58,477 nt of DNA from Neomoorella stamsii (GTDB taxonomy: Bacteria; Bacillota; DSM-521; Neomoorellales; Neomoorellaceae): assembly GCF_002995805.1 (NCBI RefSeq), contig NZ_PVXL01000057.1, positions 1-58,477 on the forward strand. The letters are read 5' to 3'. Under the pieces are notes generated by a model that saw only the letters and a program-made list of their open reading frames with translations, was not told the origin of the DNA and made no database searches. A program made the translations under genes and the position numbers. This document shows positions 34,904 through 44,996 of this stretch, piece after piece (position 1 is the first letter of the stretch; each line of letters begins with the position of its first letter).

Positions 34904-35929
34904 GTGAAGAGAAGAAGGTTTCATATATTACTGCTCATATTGCTGCTCCTGGTGGCAGCAGTACCTCTGTTTACCGAATCCCGGGCCACTATTAACCTTT
35001 TAACCCATATATTCATCATCGCCATCTTTGCCATGAGCTATGATATTTTGCTCGGCTATACCGGTATAATAAGCTTTGGCCATGCCCTTTTTTTCGGTAG
35101 CGGCGCCTATACCATAGGCCTCCTTTTGAAAAACCTGGGCCGGGGGCTGGAGATTGCCCTCCTTGGATTAGTTATGGCCATACTATTAGGCCTTGTGGTG
35201 GCTTTCTTAATAGGTACTATCTCCCTGCGGGTACGCGATACCTACTTTGCCATGATGACCCTTGCCCTGGGGGAGTTGTTCTTTATAGCAGCCTTCAAAC
35301 TGCGGGGCCTGACCGGCGGCGAAGATGGTTTTAGCTTCCGGGTACCGGAAATGCTGCAGGACCGGGTTGTTTTCTATTACCTTGCCCTCCTTTTTCTTAT
35401 TCTGGTATTCTACCTGCTCGGCTTATTTATTTCATCACCCACCGGCAGGGTTTTGCAGGCCATACGGGAAAACGAACGCCGGGCCCAGGCCATCGGCTAT
35501 GATGTCTTCCGGTACAAATTATTCTCTACCGTGGTGGCAGGCATCACGGCCAGCCTGGCTGGAGCCCTCTATGGCCTGCAGGAGCGTTTTGTCAGCACCT
35601 CCGTACTGGCTGTGGATAAGACCCTGGATGCTTTGCTGATGACTATCATTGGAGGTAGCGGCACCCTTTATGGGGCTATCGTCGGCTCGGCCCTGGTAAC
35701 TATAGTCCATGAATGGTTCAGCAGCCTGGGGAGTGTGCACCCAATCTTTGAACGCTGGTTAATCATTTTCGGTATTGTTTACATTGTAGTAGTACTATTT
35801 TTCCCGGGAGGGCTGGTCCGAGCTTTTAACAGCCTGGGCCGGCGCTGGCGAAAAGACACCCGCATCAGCACTGGAGTTGCGTTATCCTCAGAAGTGGTAA
35901 ATGTCAAGGAAAAAGAATCCAGCTGTTAG
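34904..35929 (+). CDS. livM: Branched-chain-amino-acid-type ABC transporter permease (LivM-like)
   Basis: Protein of 341 residues with eight to nine membrane helices, including LLGYTGIISFGHALFFGSGAY written here only in part as GIISFGHALF, and the loop ENERRAQAIGYDVFRYK. GTG 34904 abuts the livH stop, with GGAGGAGGTAATATT upstream. It is the last gene before a hairpin at 35960. Confidence 0.92.
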   Translation: MKRRRFHILLLILLLLVAAVPLFTESRATINLLTHIFIIAIFAMSYDILLGYTGIISFGHALFFGSGAYTIGLLLKNLGRGLEIALLGLVMAILLGLVVAFLIGTISLRVRDTYFAMMTLALGELFFIAAFKLRGLTGGEDGFSFRVPEMLQDRVVFYYLALLFLILVFYLLGLFISSPTGRVLQAIRENERRAQAIGYDVFRYKLFSTVVAGITASLAGALYGLQERFVSTSVLAVDKTLDALLMTIIGGSGTLYGAIVGSALVTIVHEWFSSLGSVHPIFERWLIIFGIVYIVVVLFFPGGLVRAFNSLGRRWRKDTRISTGVALSSEVVNVKEKESSC

Positions 35930-35959
35930 CTCATTATTCTGCTTTTTGTCAATGAATTA

Positions 35960-35992
35960 TCCCCCCACAGAACGGTGGGGGGTATTATTAAA
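35960..35992 (+). terminator. Probable terminator of the Liv operon
   Basis: CCCCCCAC and GTGGGGGG form a strong stem with a six-base loop; the following tract is TATTATT rather than a clean T-run, so termination may be partial. Confidence 0.55.
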
Positions 35993-36040
35993 ATATCGTC
36001 ATGGAACAATACCTGAATGATGTTACCGGAGGGGAGAAAT

Positions 36041-36853
36041 ATGCCGAAAGTAGAGATTAATGGTGTAGGGATCTATTATGAACTGGACGGCACGGGAGAG
36101 GAAACGGTAGTATTACTGAACGGTATTATGATGAGCACCGCCAGCTGGGTGGATTGCGTAGACTTTTACACCCGCAACGGCTACCGGCTCTTAAGGGTAG
36201 ATTTTCGCGATCAGGGTCAGTCGGACAAATGTAGCGAGCAATATGAAATAGGCCAACATGTGGAGGATCTCCGGGACCTGTTTGTCCATCTTGGGTTACC
36301 CCGGGTGCACCTGGTGGGGACCTCATACGGGGGCCAGGTCGCTTTACTTTTTGCCCTTAAATACGGTTATATGCTAAAAACCCTTATTTTAGCCAATACG
36401 TCCGCGCGGCTTACCAATCACCTTAAGGCCATTGGGGAGGCCTGGGACGAAGCGGTAAAACTTAACTCGGGCCAGAAGTTTCTCAAACTGGCCATGCCCT
36501 TTATCTATTCATCTACTTTTTATGAAGCCCATTACCAATGGTTAAAGGCCAGGGAAAAGAATTTCGGTGAAGTGCTGACCAGTGACTGGTTCGCCGCCTA
36601 TCTCAGGTTGTCCTCCAGTCACGGTGGTTTTGACATACTAGAAAGATTAGGAAAAATAAATGTGCCGACGTTATTAATAGGTGCTGAAAAAGACATGGTT
36701 ACTCCCCTGGAAGAAATGATAAAGATCCACAGGGCTATAAAGGGTTCGTTGTATATTACCATTCCGGAAGCCGGTCACGCTTCCTTTTATGAGAAAAAAG
36801 AAGAATTTCATACAGCCATATTAGGATTTCTGGCTTTAAGCAAAGCCAGGTAG
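36041..36853 (+). CDS. Alpha/beta hydrolase
   Basis: Protein of 270 residues with the nucleophile elbow VGTSYGGQVAL, the oxyanion-side LLNGIMMS, an acid in IGAEKDMVTPLEE and the histidine in PEAGHASFYEK, a complete Ser-Asp-His triad. It resembles 3-oxoadipate enol-lactonase-type esterases. ATG 36041 follows GGAGGGGAG. The substrate is unknown; an ester or thioester connected with the acyl-CoA island is plausible. No signal peptide is seen, so it is cytosolic. Confidence 0.85.
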   Translation: MPKVEINGVGIYYELDGTGEETVVLLNGIMMSTASWVDCVDFYTRNGYRLLRVDFRDQGQSDKCSEQYEIGQHVEDLRDLFVHLGLPRVHLVGTSYGGQVALLFALKYGYMLKTLILANTSARLTNHLKAIGEAWDEAVKLNSGQKFLKLAMPFIYSSTFYEAHYQWLKAREKNFGEVLTSDWFAAYLRLSSSHGGFDILERLGKINVPTLLIGAEKDMVTPLEEMIKIHRAIKGSLYITIPEAGHASFYEKKEEFHTAILGFLALSKAR

Positions 36854-36886
36854 AAGAAGCATTCTTCAGGGAAGGGGGAAAGCAGC

Positions 36887-37705
36887 ATGGGATTACTGGC
36901 AGCTTTTGTAGAGGTGGCCCCCTGCCTTGCGGGATTATTCGCCGCAGACTGTGCCGTATCTGTTTGCGATCTAGAGAAGGTATTGGTATACGTACCTGGA
37001 GAGAAAATTAGACAACCTGTAAAGCCGGGAGACCCTCTCCTCCCGGCTTCGGTTGTAGGGCGCTGTATAGCAGAAGGGAAACGTGTAGTTGAACGGGTAG
37101 GACCGGAAGTACTCGGCGTACCATATGTGGCCAGGGCTATACCTGTGAGAGAGGGTGGGCGGGTAGTTGGCGGTATCAGTGTGTCGGAGGGGATAGAAAG
37201 GGAGGAGCAGTTAATGGCCATGGCCCAAAATATTAACGGGAGTATGCAGGATGCCATGGCCGGCGGGCAGGAACTGGCGGCAGCAGCCGAAGAAATCGCC
37301 GCCCAGGTAAGGAAAATCGAAGAACTGGCTGCCGCAGTAGAAAGGGAAGCTGCCCGCGCCAGGGAGATAGTCAACTTCATCGAAAGAATGGCTTACCAGA
37401 CCAAAATTTTAGGCCTCAATGCCGGCATTGAAGCTACCAGGTTAGGACGAATGGGAGCAGGCTTCGAAGTTGTGGCCAGGGAGGTACGGCAGCTGGCCGA
37501 ACGAGTTGCCGAACAAGTTAAGGTTACAGAAGAACTATATTGCCATATTCTAGCAGCTGTTAAACGCCTGCAGGAGGGGCTGCAGGAAATACAATTCCAG
37601 GTTACCAATCAAACGGCGGGGACAGAAGCTTTAGCTGCCGCCCTGGAGGAGATAACCGGGACCGGTGAAGACCTGGTGAAATTAGCTATAAGCCTGCGGG
37701 GATAG
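36887..37705 (+). CDS. Soluble methyl-accepting chemotaxis-like signalling protein
   Basis: Protein of 272 residues without membrane segments. Residues 1-110 form a small sensor-like domain containing VVGRCIAEGKRV and a glycine-rich strand REGGRVVGGISVSEG. Residues 115-272 form a short coiled MCP signalling domain with the hairpin-tip signature YQTKILGLNAGIEATRLG and GFEVVAREVRQLAE. The signalling domain is truncated relative to full chemoreceptors, as in cytosolic YfmS-type proteins. It may respond to an intracellular ligand of this pathway. Its RBS is GGGAAGGGGG. Confidence 0.82.
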   Translation: MGLLAAFVEVAPCLAGLFAADCAVSVCDLEKVLVYVPGEKIRQPVKPGDPLLPASVVGRCIAEGKRVVERVGPEVLGVPYVARAIPVREGGRVVGGISVSEGIEREEQLMAMAQNINGSMQDAMAGGQELAAAAEEIAAQVRKIEELAAAVEREAARAREIVNFIERMAYQTKILGLNAGIEATRLGRMGAGFEVVAREVRQLAERVAEQVKVTEELYCHILAAVKRLQEGLQEIQFQVTNQTAGTEALAAALEEITGTGEDLVKLAISLRG

Positions 37706-37747
37706 TGTATATATTAGGTAATCCACCGAGATGAGGAGAGAGAGGGG

Positions 37748-38293
37748 ATGGAGAAAAAGAGTTGCGCTTCATTCATTTTACAGATCTATAACCAGAAGAA
37801 TGAGGCGAATTCCAGGGAGATACTGGTACAGGAAATGCGAGGTGGTAGGATTTACAGGTTTAAAGATTTTCAAGAAGTGGCGTTATTTTTTAGAGCCTTT
37901 ATGAGCTTTACTGCCAGGACTGGAAATGAAGATGTTTTTAAGGCTGCACCTTTATATTATTTAAAGGGCAAAAGCGGGCAGGAGGTAACTTTTGTAAACA
38001 TTGGCGATATCTTTTTTATCGAAACCTGGCTTGGCCGGTATTCCTGCTTTCATACCACCAGAGGCAGGCGCTACTGCTACAAAAGCCTGAAGGAAGTAGA
38101 AGAAGATCTGAAGAAGTATTTCTGTTTTGTAAGGACGCATCAGTCCTATATAGTTAACTTGAAAAGGATAAAGCGGTTAATACACTGTGGCGGGGGGGGT
38201 TATAAAGTTATCTTTGACGATTATGAAATTCCTGCCTGGGTTAGCAGGTCGAAGGTCAAAACTCTAACAAAAATGCTCGAAGAAGCATTTTAA
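37748..38293 (+). CDS. LytTR-domain DNA-binding regulator with uncharacterised N-terminal module
   Basis: Protein of 181 residues. Residues 1-75 match the standalone protein at 29809. Residues 80-181 are a LytTR DNA-binding domain (YLKGKSGQEVTFVNIGDIFFIET, shortened here to VNIGDIFFIET; YKSLKEVEEDL; FCFVRTHQSYIVNLKRIK). LytTR proteins bind paired direct repeats in promoters, often of extracellular functions; here the nearest candidate is the secreted lipase downstream. ATG 37748 follows GAGAGAGGGG. There is no receiver domain, so the N-terminal module may be the sensor. Confidence 0.85.
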   Translation: MEKKSCASFILQIYNQKNEANSREILVQEMRGGRIYRFKDFQEVALFFRAFMSFTARTGNEDVFKAAPLYYLKGKSGQEVTFVNIGDIFFIETWLGRYSCFHTTRGRRYCYKSLKEVEEDLKKYFCFVRTHQSYIVNLKRIKRLIHCGGGGYKVIFDDYEIPAWVSRSKVKTLTKMLEEAF

Positions 38294-38336
38294 ATAACAA
38301 GTTATTACAAGAAAATATCCATTTATACAAAAGAAA

Positions 38337-38364
38337 TTGTAGAATGCAATACCTTGCCTATAAT
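38337..38364 (+). promoter_or_regulatory. Promoter of the lipase gene
   Basis: TTGTAG (38337-38342) and TATAAT (38359-38364), 16 bp apart, are followed after about 20 bases by the ribosome-binding site AAAGGAGGAAG. Confidence 0.6.
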
Positions 38365-38398
38365 AAAATTAAAATTTAATCTTGAAAGGAGGAAGTTT

Positions 38399-39799
38399 AT
38401 GGTAAGGATTAGGAGGAGGTTTATCGGTTTAGTGGTATTCTTTTTATTGGTAAATCTGGTAACCGGAGCAGTTCTTCCACCGCCTGAGGCCAGAGCCGCC
38501 TCCCATGTTCTTATTTCCACCGCGACAGACCCGTATCCCTGGGAGCGGGTTGAGTTATGGGGAGACAGCAGTAGCCAGATGATAAACGGGCAGGAGAAGA
38601 TTGTTAAATTTAGCCTGCCCAGGAATGACAAGGTGCGCTCGTGGTTCCCGGCGGATATTTACGTGCACGACGGGTACAGTTCCACCTATAACGACTATGA
38701 TTTCGGCAGTTACGGCCATCTTAAGAGCAATCGTTATTTCCTTTTAGGTTACGGGCCTAACTGGCAGAATGCAACAAAACCGTACCCGGTGCTCCTTGTT
38801 CATGGAGCGCGGGATGATATGAACCGTGCCTGGGCCCATCCCTGGGATTATCAGACACCAGGCAGTATTACCAATCCTGGCCTGATGCAGTACCTGGCCA
38901 ACCGCGGCTACGCTGTCTTTGCTATTTCTTTCCCCCACACCCATGGGAATAACCTGATACAAGCGGAACTTATTGCTGATGCTATTGAAATAATAAAACA
39001 AAAAACCGGGGCCAGTAAAGTGGATGTAGTGGCTCATAGCAAAGGGAACCTGCCGGCTATCGCCTATATGAGTTCTTTAAACAACGAATGGACAGATACT
39101 TCCTGGATGACCGATTACCGTGGCGATGTGAGGAAATACATTGCTGTTGCCGCTCCTTTTAAGGGCCTCGATACCATGTTCCGGTACTATACGGCAAACA
39201 CGAATGTTATCCAAAATAACCTTAACAGCCCGGTAGCTTTCTGGGAAGCATATATTTATTATGTATACCGTTATTATAAGCGCTGGGATATGACTGATAC
39301 TTATAACGGGAATTATTTCCAGGGGCAGACCCAGTTATTGCATAACTGGGTTGATGATCCCGAGCATCCTATCCCCTTTAATTCCGAGAGCTGGACATCA
39401 GCTGATGGAAATGAAACCATGTATGATCTTTACTATGGTGGGCAAAGCGCTTACATTACTTCGGAAGGTATTAACCAGGCTATTGCCAACTCCAATGGCA
39501 GCAATGGAACCAGCAACTTTATTGCCAAGTTAAATAACAAAGGATTAGATCCCGGCATCAACCTGTATGTCCTTTATGGTTATAATCAGGTCTGGGACTA
39601 TACCTGGTGGGGATATCCTATCGGGGAAAAAGCTGATGACAGCGACGGTTTACTCTTTGTGGCCAGCGCCACTTATACCTCGGGGGTTACCAGGAGAGGT
39701 GCGCCGTTAAAGGCCAAGGTTGGGATGAATTATAATCACCTGGATATCGTCAGGGAAACCCCGGCTTTGCAGTGGATTGAGCAAAAGCTGGCCGAATAG
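38399..39799 (+). CDS. Secreted lipase/esterase
   Basis: Protein of 466 residues. A signal peptide occupies about residues 1-34 (MVRIRRRF, hydrophobic core, then PEARAA as a likely cleavage site). The nucleophile motif is VVAHSKGNLPA, the AxSxG variant seen in Bacillus lipases; VLLVHGARDD supplies the oxyanion strand, and a late Asp and His (DDSDGLLF, NYNHLDI) can complete the triad. It probably hydrolyses extracellular glycerides or other esters, releasing acids that the Liv-type transporter could import. ATG 38399 follows AAAGGAGGAAG. A terminator follows. Confidence 0.85.
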   Translation: MVRIRRRFIGLVVFFLLVNLVTGAVLPPPEARAASHVLISTATDPYPWERVELWGDSSSQMINGQEKIVKFSLPRNDKVRSWFPADIYVHDGYSSTYNDYDFGSYGHLKSNRYFLLGYGPNWQNATKPYPVLLVHGARDDMNRAWAHPWDYQTPGSITNPGLMQYLANRGYAVFAISFPHTHGNNLIQAELIADAIEIIKQKTGASKVDVVAHSKGNLPAIAYMSSLNNEWTDTSWMTDYRGDVRKYIAVAAPFKGLDTMFRYYTANTNVIQNNLNSPVAFWEAYIYYVYRYYKRWDMTDTYNGNYFQGQTQLLHNWVDDPEHPIPFNSESWTSADGNETMYDLYYGGQSAYITSEGINQAIANSNGSNGTSNFIAKLNNKGLDPGINLYVLYGYNQVWDYTWWGYPIGEKADDSDGLLFVASATYTSGVTRRGAPLKAKVGMNYNHLDIVRETPALQWIEQKLAE

Positions 39800-39808
39800 A
39801 ACGGAGCG

Positions 39809-39843
39809 AAGGGCGGGCAAGGATTGGAGCCTGCCCTTCTTTA
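39809..39843 (+). terminator. Terminator after the lipase gene
   Basis: AAGGGCGGGC and GCCTGCCCTT form a stem around a loop of about ten bases, followed by CTTTAT. Confidence 0.75.
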
Positions 39844-39891
39844 TGGGGATAATTTTTCCCAATCAGTAAGAATGAAATAAGAGTATAACGA

Positions 39892-40545
39892 TTATATGAA
39901 ACCATACATATCACTTTTGATTATTGCTAGAAAATGTTGTAGTAATCGTGCCGTTAAACCCCAGATTATGCGCTCTTCAAACTCGTAGAATAGCTCAGGC
40001 CAGCTGGCCCGGCGCCAGGGGTATTGCCGGCCATGGGGAATCTTATCGAAGGGAAAATCTTCGGGTGGTTGCACCTGCAGGGTAATTTCATGATATTCAG
40101 GGGTAAGGCTGAGGAGCCGGTCCAGCGGTGCAGTAAAGACTTCCTCCACCTCCAGGGGGTTGGGCCTGATGTTTTGGGGCTCTCGCAAGAGGCCGACAAA
40201 GGGGTAGATGACCTGCCGGAAGGGAGTAACCAGGATGTCCAGGCCACCCCAGATTTCAACAGAATCCGGGTCCAGCCCCAGTTCCTCACAGGTCTCCCTC
40301 AAGGCTGCTTCTTTAACGCTCCTATCGCCGGGTTGAAGGCGCCCGCCGGGGAAACAGATCTCTCCTGGCTGGGTTTTTAAATTACAGGAACGGACTTCAA
40401 AAAGTAGTGAAAGGATACCGTTATCTTCCTTTAACAGGGGTAAGAGGACGGCGGATTGAGCATATAGGCGGGCATCCAGGAGCCCGCTTGTATGCTGTTG
40501 TACCTTAGCCTTGATATCTTCCATTCCATAACGAAAATCCAGCAC
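39892..40545 (-). CDS. Nudix hydrolase, probable CoA pyrophosphatase
   Basis: Protein of 217 residues. The UPF0035-type motif LFEVRSCNLKTQPGEICFPG precedes the Nudix box GGRLQPGDRS...EAALRETCEELGLD. This combination marks NudL/YeaB enzymes that split CoA to phosphopantetheine and ADP. I chose GTG at 40545, which has AGGTGA seven bases upstream; the longer frame starts at 40593 without a clear site. Sitting at the border of a CoA-thioester island, it could adjust CoA pools, but it may be ordinary chromosomal background. Confidence 0.83.
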   Translation of the reverse strand: MLDFRYGMEDIKAKVQQHTSGLLDARLYAQSAVLLPLLKEDNGILSLLFEVRSCNLKTQPGEICFPGGRLQPGDRSVKEAALRETCEELGLDPDSVEIWGGLDILVTPFRQVIYPFVGLLREPQNIRPNPLEVEEVFTAPLDRLLSLTPEYHEITLQVQPPEDFPFDKIPHGRQYPWRRASWPELFYEFEERIIWGLTARLLQHFLAIIKSDMYGFI

Positions 40546-40631
40546 TTTAAGTATCACCTGCCTGCTCTTTATCCAGGCCGATGTGGCCTGCAAAGCCCGG
40601 GAACCGGGCTTTATTCTTAAAACCGTAAAAA

Positions 40632-40985
40632 TTAGCTCCGGGCAATAAGGAGGATGCCGCCGATAATCAAGGCCAGCCCAACGACCCGTAAGGCCGGCAG
40701 GCTTTCTCCCAGGTATAGCCAGGAGAGCAAGAAGACAAAAACATAACCCAGGCTAACCATGGGATAGGCATAACTTAAAGGGACTTCGGCCAGGACTTTT
40801 AGCCAGAGGAGGAAACTGGCGGCAAAGGCTACCAGGCCTCCCAGGATGTAAGGGCTGAAAAGCAAGCCGGTAATCCCCGGAATATTAAACTTGAGGCTAT
40901 CCAGCTGCAGGACGCCGACTTTAAATAATACCTGGGCCCCGGCCCCCAGGAAGACGGACAAAAGGATTAATACAAGGACGGGCAT
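40632..40985 (-). CDS. Small multidrug/EamA-type (DMT superfamily) transporter, four helices
   Basis: Protein of 117 residues, four membrane helices with AYPMVSLGYVFVFLLSWLYLG resembling half-size DMT/EamA and ArnE/F-like proteins, which usually work as dimers. ATG 40985 is preceded by GGAGAAGG. Whether it exports drugs, amino-sugars or another metabolite cannot be decided. It is probably co-transcribed with the Nudix gene, 86 bases downstream. Confidence 0.8.
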   Translation of the reverse strand: MPVLVLILLSVFLGAGAQVLFKVGVLQLDSLKFNIPGITGLLFSPYILGGLVAFAASFLLWLKVLAEVPLSYAYPMVSLGYVFVFLLSWLYLGESLPALRVVGLALIIGGILLIARS

Positions 40986-41231
40986 GGACAGACCTTCTCC
41001 CTTTATATATTGAAGTCACATGTAAGTCTATCATATCCTTGTTTATGGCAAAAGCAACCTGTTACCGGAATTATTTTACAGTACCAGGGTAATAATATAC
41101 AGAGTACAAGCAGGAAAAGGCTAACCAATGTAGAAATATCTTTTGCGGATAGCTACGCCCGGCTACGTGAAAGAGGCGCGGCGCAAGGAAAGCGAATAGT
41201 AATGCTATTCTAGGAGGAGGCAAAACTACCT

Positions 41232-42434
<1,203 letters not shown>

Positions 42435-42441
42435 ATAAATA

Positions 42442-42597
42442 TTGACAGGGTTTTATATTTATGGCAAACTAATAAGAGTGTTTAGCCGCCCCGGGGTAAA
42501 AACCCTGGAGCGGTGGAGAAGAGTTTTCTAGCAGGGAAATTTAAAGAAGTGGGAAGTGGAATTGACCCCCGGGGCAATTTTCCACCTCCCCACTTCT
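42442..42597 (+). promoter_or_regulatory. Leader of the rpmG-secE-nusG-rplKA unit with two hairpins
   Basis: TTGACA (42442-42447) with an imperfect, TG-extended -10 (CAAACT near 42465) may start the transcript. Two structures follow: CCGCCCCGGGGT/ACCCTGGAGCGG (about 42487-42513), and a long stem with GAAGTGGG at 42546 pairing with CCCACTTC ending at 42597, enclosing AAGTGGAATTG/CAATTTTCCAC. There is no T-run, so it is a leader rather than a terminator. The stem ends eight bases before the rpmG ribosome-binding site. Confidence 0.5.
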
Positions 42598-42619
42598 ATC
42601 ATAATGGAGGTGGCCGGCA

Positions 42620-42769
42620 GTGCGGGTGGGGATTACCCTGGCATGTACCGAATGCAAGCGACGTAATTATACTTCCAGCAAAAATAAAAAGAATGACCCC
42701 GATCGCCTGGAACTGAAAAAGTACTGCAGTTACTGCGGCAGGCACACTGTGCACAAGGAAACGAAATAG
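42620..42769 (+). CDS. rpmG: 50S ribosomal protein L33
   Basis: Protein of 49 residues, the zinc-binding form with CTEC and CSYC pairs ([26 protein letters not shown]). GTG 42620 follows GGAGGTGG by six bases. It lies in its classic position before secE. Confidence 0.95.
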   Translation: MRVGITLACTECKRRNYTSSKNKKNDPDRLELKKYCSYCGRHTVHKETK

Positions 42770-42784
42770 GATAGGGGTTTTTAA

Positions 42785-43018
42785 ATGGTAACCAAGACCG
42801 TGGCCAAAACAGTTAACAACAAAACCAGTTTTAAAGAGCAAGCTACCAAATTTTTTCGGGGGTCCTGGACTGAGTTAAAAAAGGTCCACTGGCCGTCCCG
42901 TAAGGAACTGGTAACCTATACTTCCGTGGTACTGGTTTCAGTGCTCATTGTGGCGGCCTTATTATGGCTTTTTGACTCTGTCTTTAGTTTTCTGCTGGGC
43001 AAATTGATCTTGCGGTAG
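42785..43018 (+). CDS. secE: Preprotein translocase subunit SecE
   Basis: Protein of 77 residues with the SecE motif RGSWTELKKVHWPSRKEL followed by one C-terminal membrane helix. It stabilises SecY in the Sec translocon. It lies between rpmG and nusG as usual. Confidence 0.96.
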   Translation: MVTKTVAKTVNNKTSFKEQATKFFRGSWTELKKVHWPSRKELVTYTSVVLVSVLIVAALLWLFDSVFSFLLGKLILR

Positions 43019-43026
43019 AGGTTAAC

Positions 43027-43554
43027 ATGGAAAAGGCCTGGTTTGTCATCCACACTTATTCTGGTTACGAAAATAAGGTTAAAGCCAACCTGGAAAAGCG
43101 CGTCGAGTCCATGAACATGGGCGATAAAATCTTCCGGGTAGTAGTGCCCATGGAAGACGAGATCCAGGTTAAGGACGGCAAGCGTAAAATCGTCAAACGG
43201 AAAATATACCCTGGTTATGTGCTGGTGGAAATGATTTTAACCGATGCCTCCTGGTACGTAGTGCGCAATACACCAGGGGTAACCGGTTTTGTGGGTACGG
43301 GTAATAAGCCCATACCCCTCCGGGAGGAAGAGGCCCAGCAAATCCTGCAACAGATGGGTGTTGAAGAACCGAGGCCGCGGATTGATGTAGCCGTGGGTGA
43401 AAATGTACGCGTTACCAGTGGCCCCTTTGAAAACTTTATCGGTTCGATAGAAGAGATCCAGCCCGATAAGGGTAAAATAAAGGTCCTGGTTTCCATGTTC
43501 GGCAGGGAAACACCTATTGAGCTGGATATTAACCAGATAGAAAAGATTGATTAA
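43027..43554 (+). CDS. nusG: Transcription termination/antitermination protein NusG
   Basis: Protein of 175 residues: the NGN domain (KAWFVIHTYSGYENKVKANL, VPMEDEIQVKDGK, RNTPGVTGFVG) and the C-terminal KOW domain (VTSGPFENFIGSIEEI). It binds RNA polymerase and couples it to the ribosome or Rho. Confidence 0.97.
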   Translation: MEKAWFVIHTYSGYENKVKANLEKRVESMNMGDKIFRVVVPMEDEIQVKDGKRKIVKRKIYPGYVLVEMILTDASWYVVRNTPGVTGFVGTGNKPIPLREEEAQQILQQMGVEEPRPRIDVAVGENVRVTSGPFENFIGSIEEIQPDKGKIKVLVSMFGRETPIELDINQIEKID

Positions 43555-43628
43555 AGTAAAGTACCATCTACCATCCATGACGGTTGATTATTGAAACACA
43601 CACTCATATTTCGAAGGAGGTGTTAAAA

Positions 43629-44063
43629 ATGCCACCCAAAGCCAAGAAAGTAACGGCAGTGGTTAAACTCCAGGTACCGGCAGGTAAGGCGACGCCGGCA
43701 CCGCCAGTAGGTCCGGCCCTGGGCCAGCACGGGGTTAACATTATGGCCTTCGTCAAAGAGTTTAACGACCGGACAGCCAACCAGGCTGGCCTGATTATCC
43801 CGGTGGAGATAACTGTTTACGAAGATCGTTCCTTTACCTTTATTACCAAAACGCCACCGGCAGCCGTTTTGCTGAAAAAAGCCCTGGGTATTGAGACGGC
43901 TTCCGGGGAGCCCAACCGCAAGAAAGTCGGCAAGGTTTCCCGGGAAAAGATCCGGGAGATTGCCGAACTTAAGATGAAGGATCTAAATGCCGCCAGTATT
44001 GAAGCAGCCATGCGCATGATCGAGGGTACTGCCCGCAGCATGGGTGTGGAAGTAGAGGCTTGA
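43629..44063 (+). CDS. rplK: 50S ribosomal protein L11
   Basis: Protein of 144 residues; [29 protein letters not shown] and the C-terminal rRNA-binding domain match L11, part of the GTPase-associated centre. ATG 43629 has CGAAGGAGGTG upstream; the earlier in-frame start is unsupported. Confidence 0.97.
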   Translation: MPPKAKKVTAVVKLQVPAGKATPAPPVGPALGQHGVNIMAFVKEFNDRTANQAGLIIPVEITVYEDRSFTFITKTPPAAVLLKKALGIETASGEPNRKKVGKVSREKIREIAELKMKDLNAASIEAAMRMIEGTARSMGVEVEA

Positions 44064-44116
44064 ATAGAGGCTGGTGGGAGGAGTAATCCGCTAGAACCAC
44101 GAGGAGGAATGCCCAA

Positions 44117-44812
44117 ATGCCCAAGCATGGTAAAAGGTACCGCGAGGTTAGTAAACTGGTAGACAGGCAGCAACTTTACGAACCCGGCGAAGCTATTGCC
44201 CTGGCCAGGAAAACGGCCAGCGCCAAATTTGATGAAACCATTGAGGTAGCGGTAAAACTTGGTGTCGACCCCCGCCATGCCGACCAGCAGGTCCGGGGGA
44301 CGGTAGTCCTGCCCAACGGTACCGGTAAAACCCGGCGGGTGCTGGTCTTTGCCAAGGGAGAAAAGGCCCGGGAAGCTGAGGAAGCCGGGGCCGATTTTGT
44401 GGGCGCCGAAGACCTGGTAGAAAAAATCCAGGGCGGCTGGCTCGACTTTGACGTGGCCATTGCTACCCCTGATATGATGGGTATGGTCGGTAAACTAGGC
44501 CGTATTTTAGGTCCCCGGGGGCTTATGCCCAATCCCAAGGCGGGCACGGTAACCATGGACCTGGCCCGGGCCATTAAAGAAGTCAAGGCCGGTAAAATTG
44601 AATTCCGGGTAGATAAGACGGCCATTGTCCATGCTCCTATTGGCAAAGCCAGTTTTGCAGAAGATAAATTGAAAGAAAATTTCCAGGCCCTGATAGAAGC
44701 CCTGGTAAGGGCCAAACCGGCAGCGGCCAAAGGCCAGTATTTAAAGAGCATCAGTATTTCTTCGACCATGGGGCCGGGGGTCAAAGTTAACCCCCTGCGG
44801 GCCGTAAGGTAA
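44117..44812 (+). CDS. rplA: 50S ribosomal protein L1
   Basis: Protein of 231 residues; [47 protein letters not shown] are L1 signatures. L1 forms the mobile stalk at the E site. RBS GAGGAGG. Confidence 0.97.
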   Translation: MPKHGKRYREVSKLVDRQQLYEPGEAIALARKTASAKFDETIEVAVKLGVDPRHADQQVRGTVVLPNGTGKTRRVLVFAKGEKAREAEEAGADFVGAEDLVEKIQGGWLDFDVAIATPDMMGMVGKLGRILGPRGLMPNPKAGTVTMDLARAIKEVKAGKIEFRVDKTAIVHAPIGKASFAEDKLKENFQALIEALVRAKPAAAKGQYLKSISISSTMGPGVKVNPLRAVR

Positions 44813-44839
44813 ATAGCTAAAATTACAGTTTAAAAACTT

Positions 44840-44976
44840 CATACGGTATTTACCGTAGACAGCAGGTGCCAGGTAGGCTTAATATCCTGCCGAGGTAGTT
44901 AAAAATTAACCTTCCAGGTTTAAGGTTAATTATAATTATCTTTTGCCCTCGTTTGTCTGCGGGGGCTTTTATTTTT
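44840..44976 (+). promoter_or_regulatory. L10 leader (ribosomal protein autoregulatory element) with attenuator
   Basis: The untranslated gap between rplA and rplJ carries the L10-leader arrangement: a TACGGTA/TACCGTA hairpin, the AGCAGGTGC...ATCCTGC arms with conserved flanks (GTAGACAGCAGG, TGCCGAGG), a TTAACC/GGTTAA stem, then a terminator-like hairpin GCCCTCG/CGGGGGC with a T-run (44945-44976). In Firmicutes, L10(L12)4 binds this leader and represses rplJL. Confidence 0.88.
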
Positions 44977-44996
44977 GGCAGAACGGAGGTGGGGAA

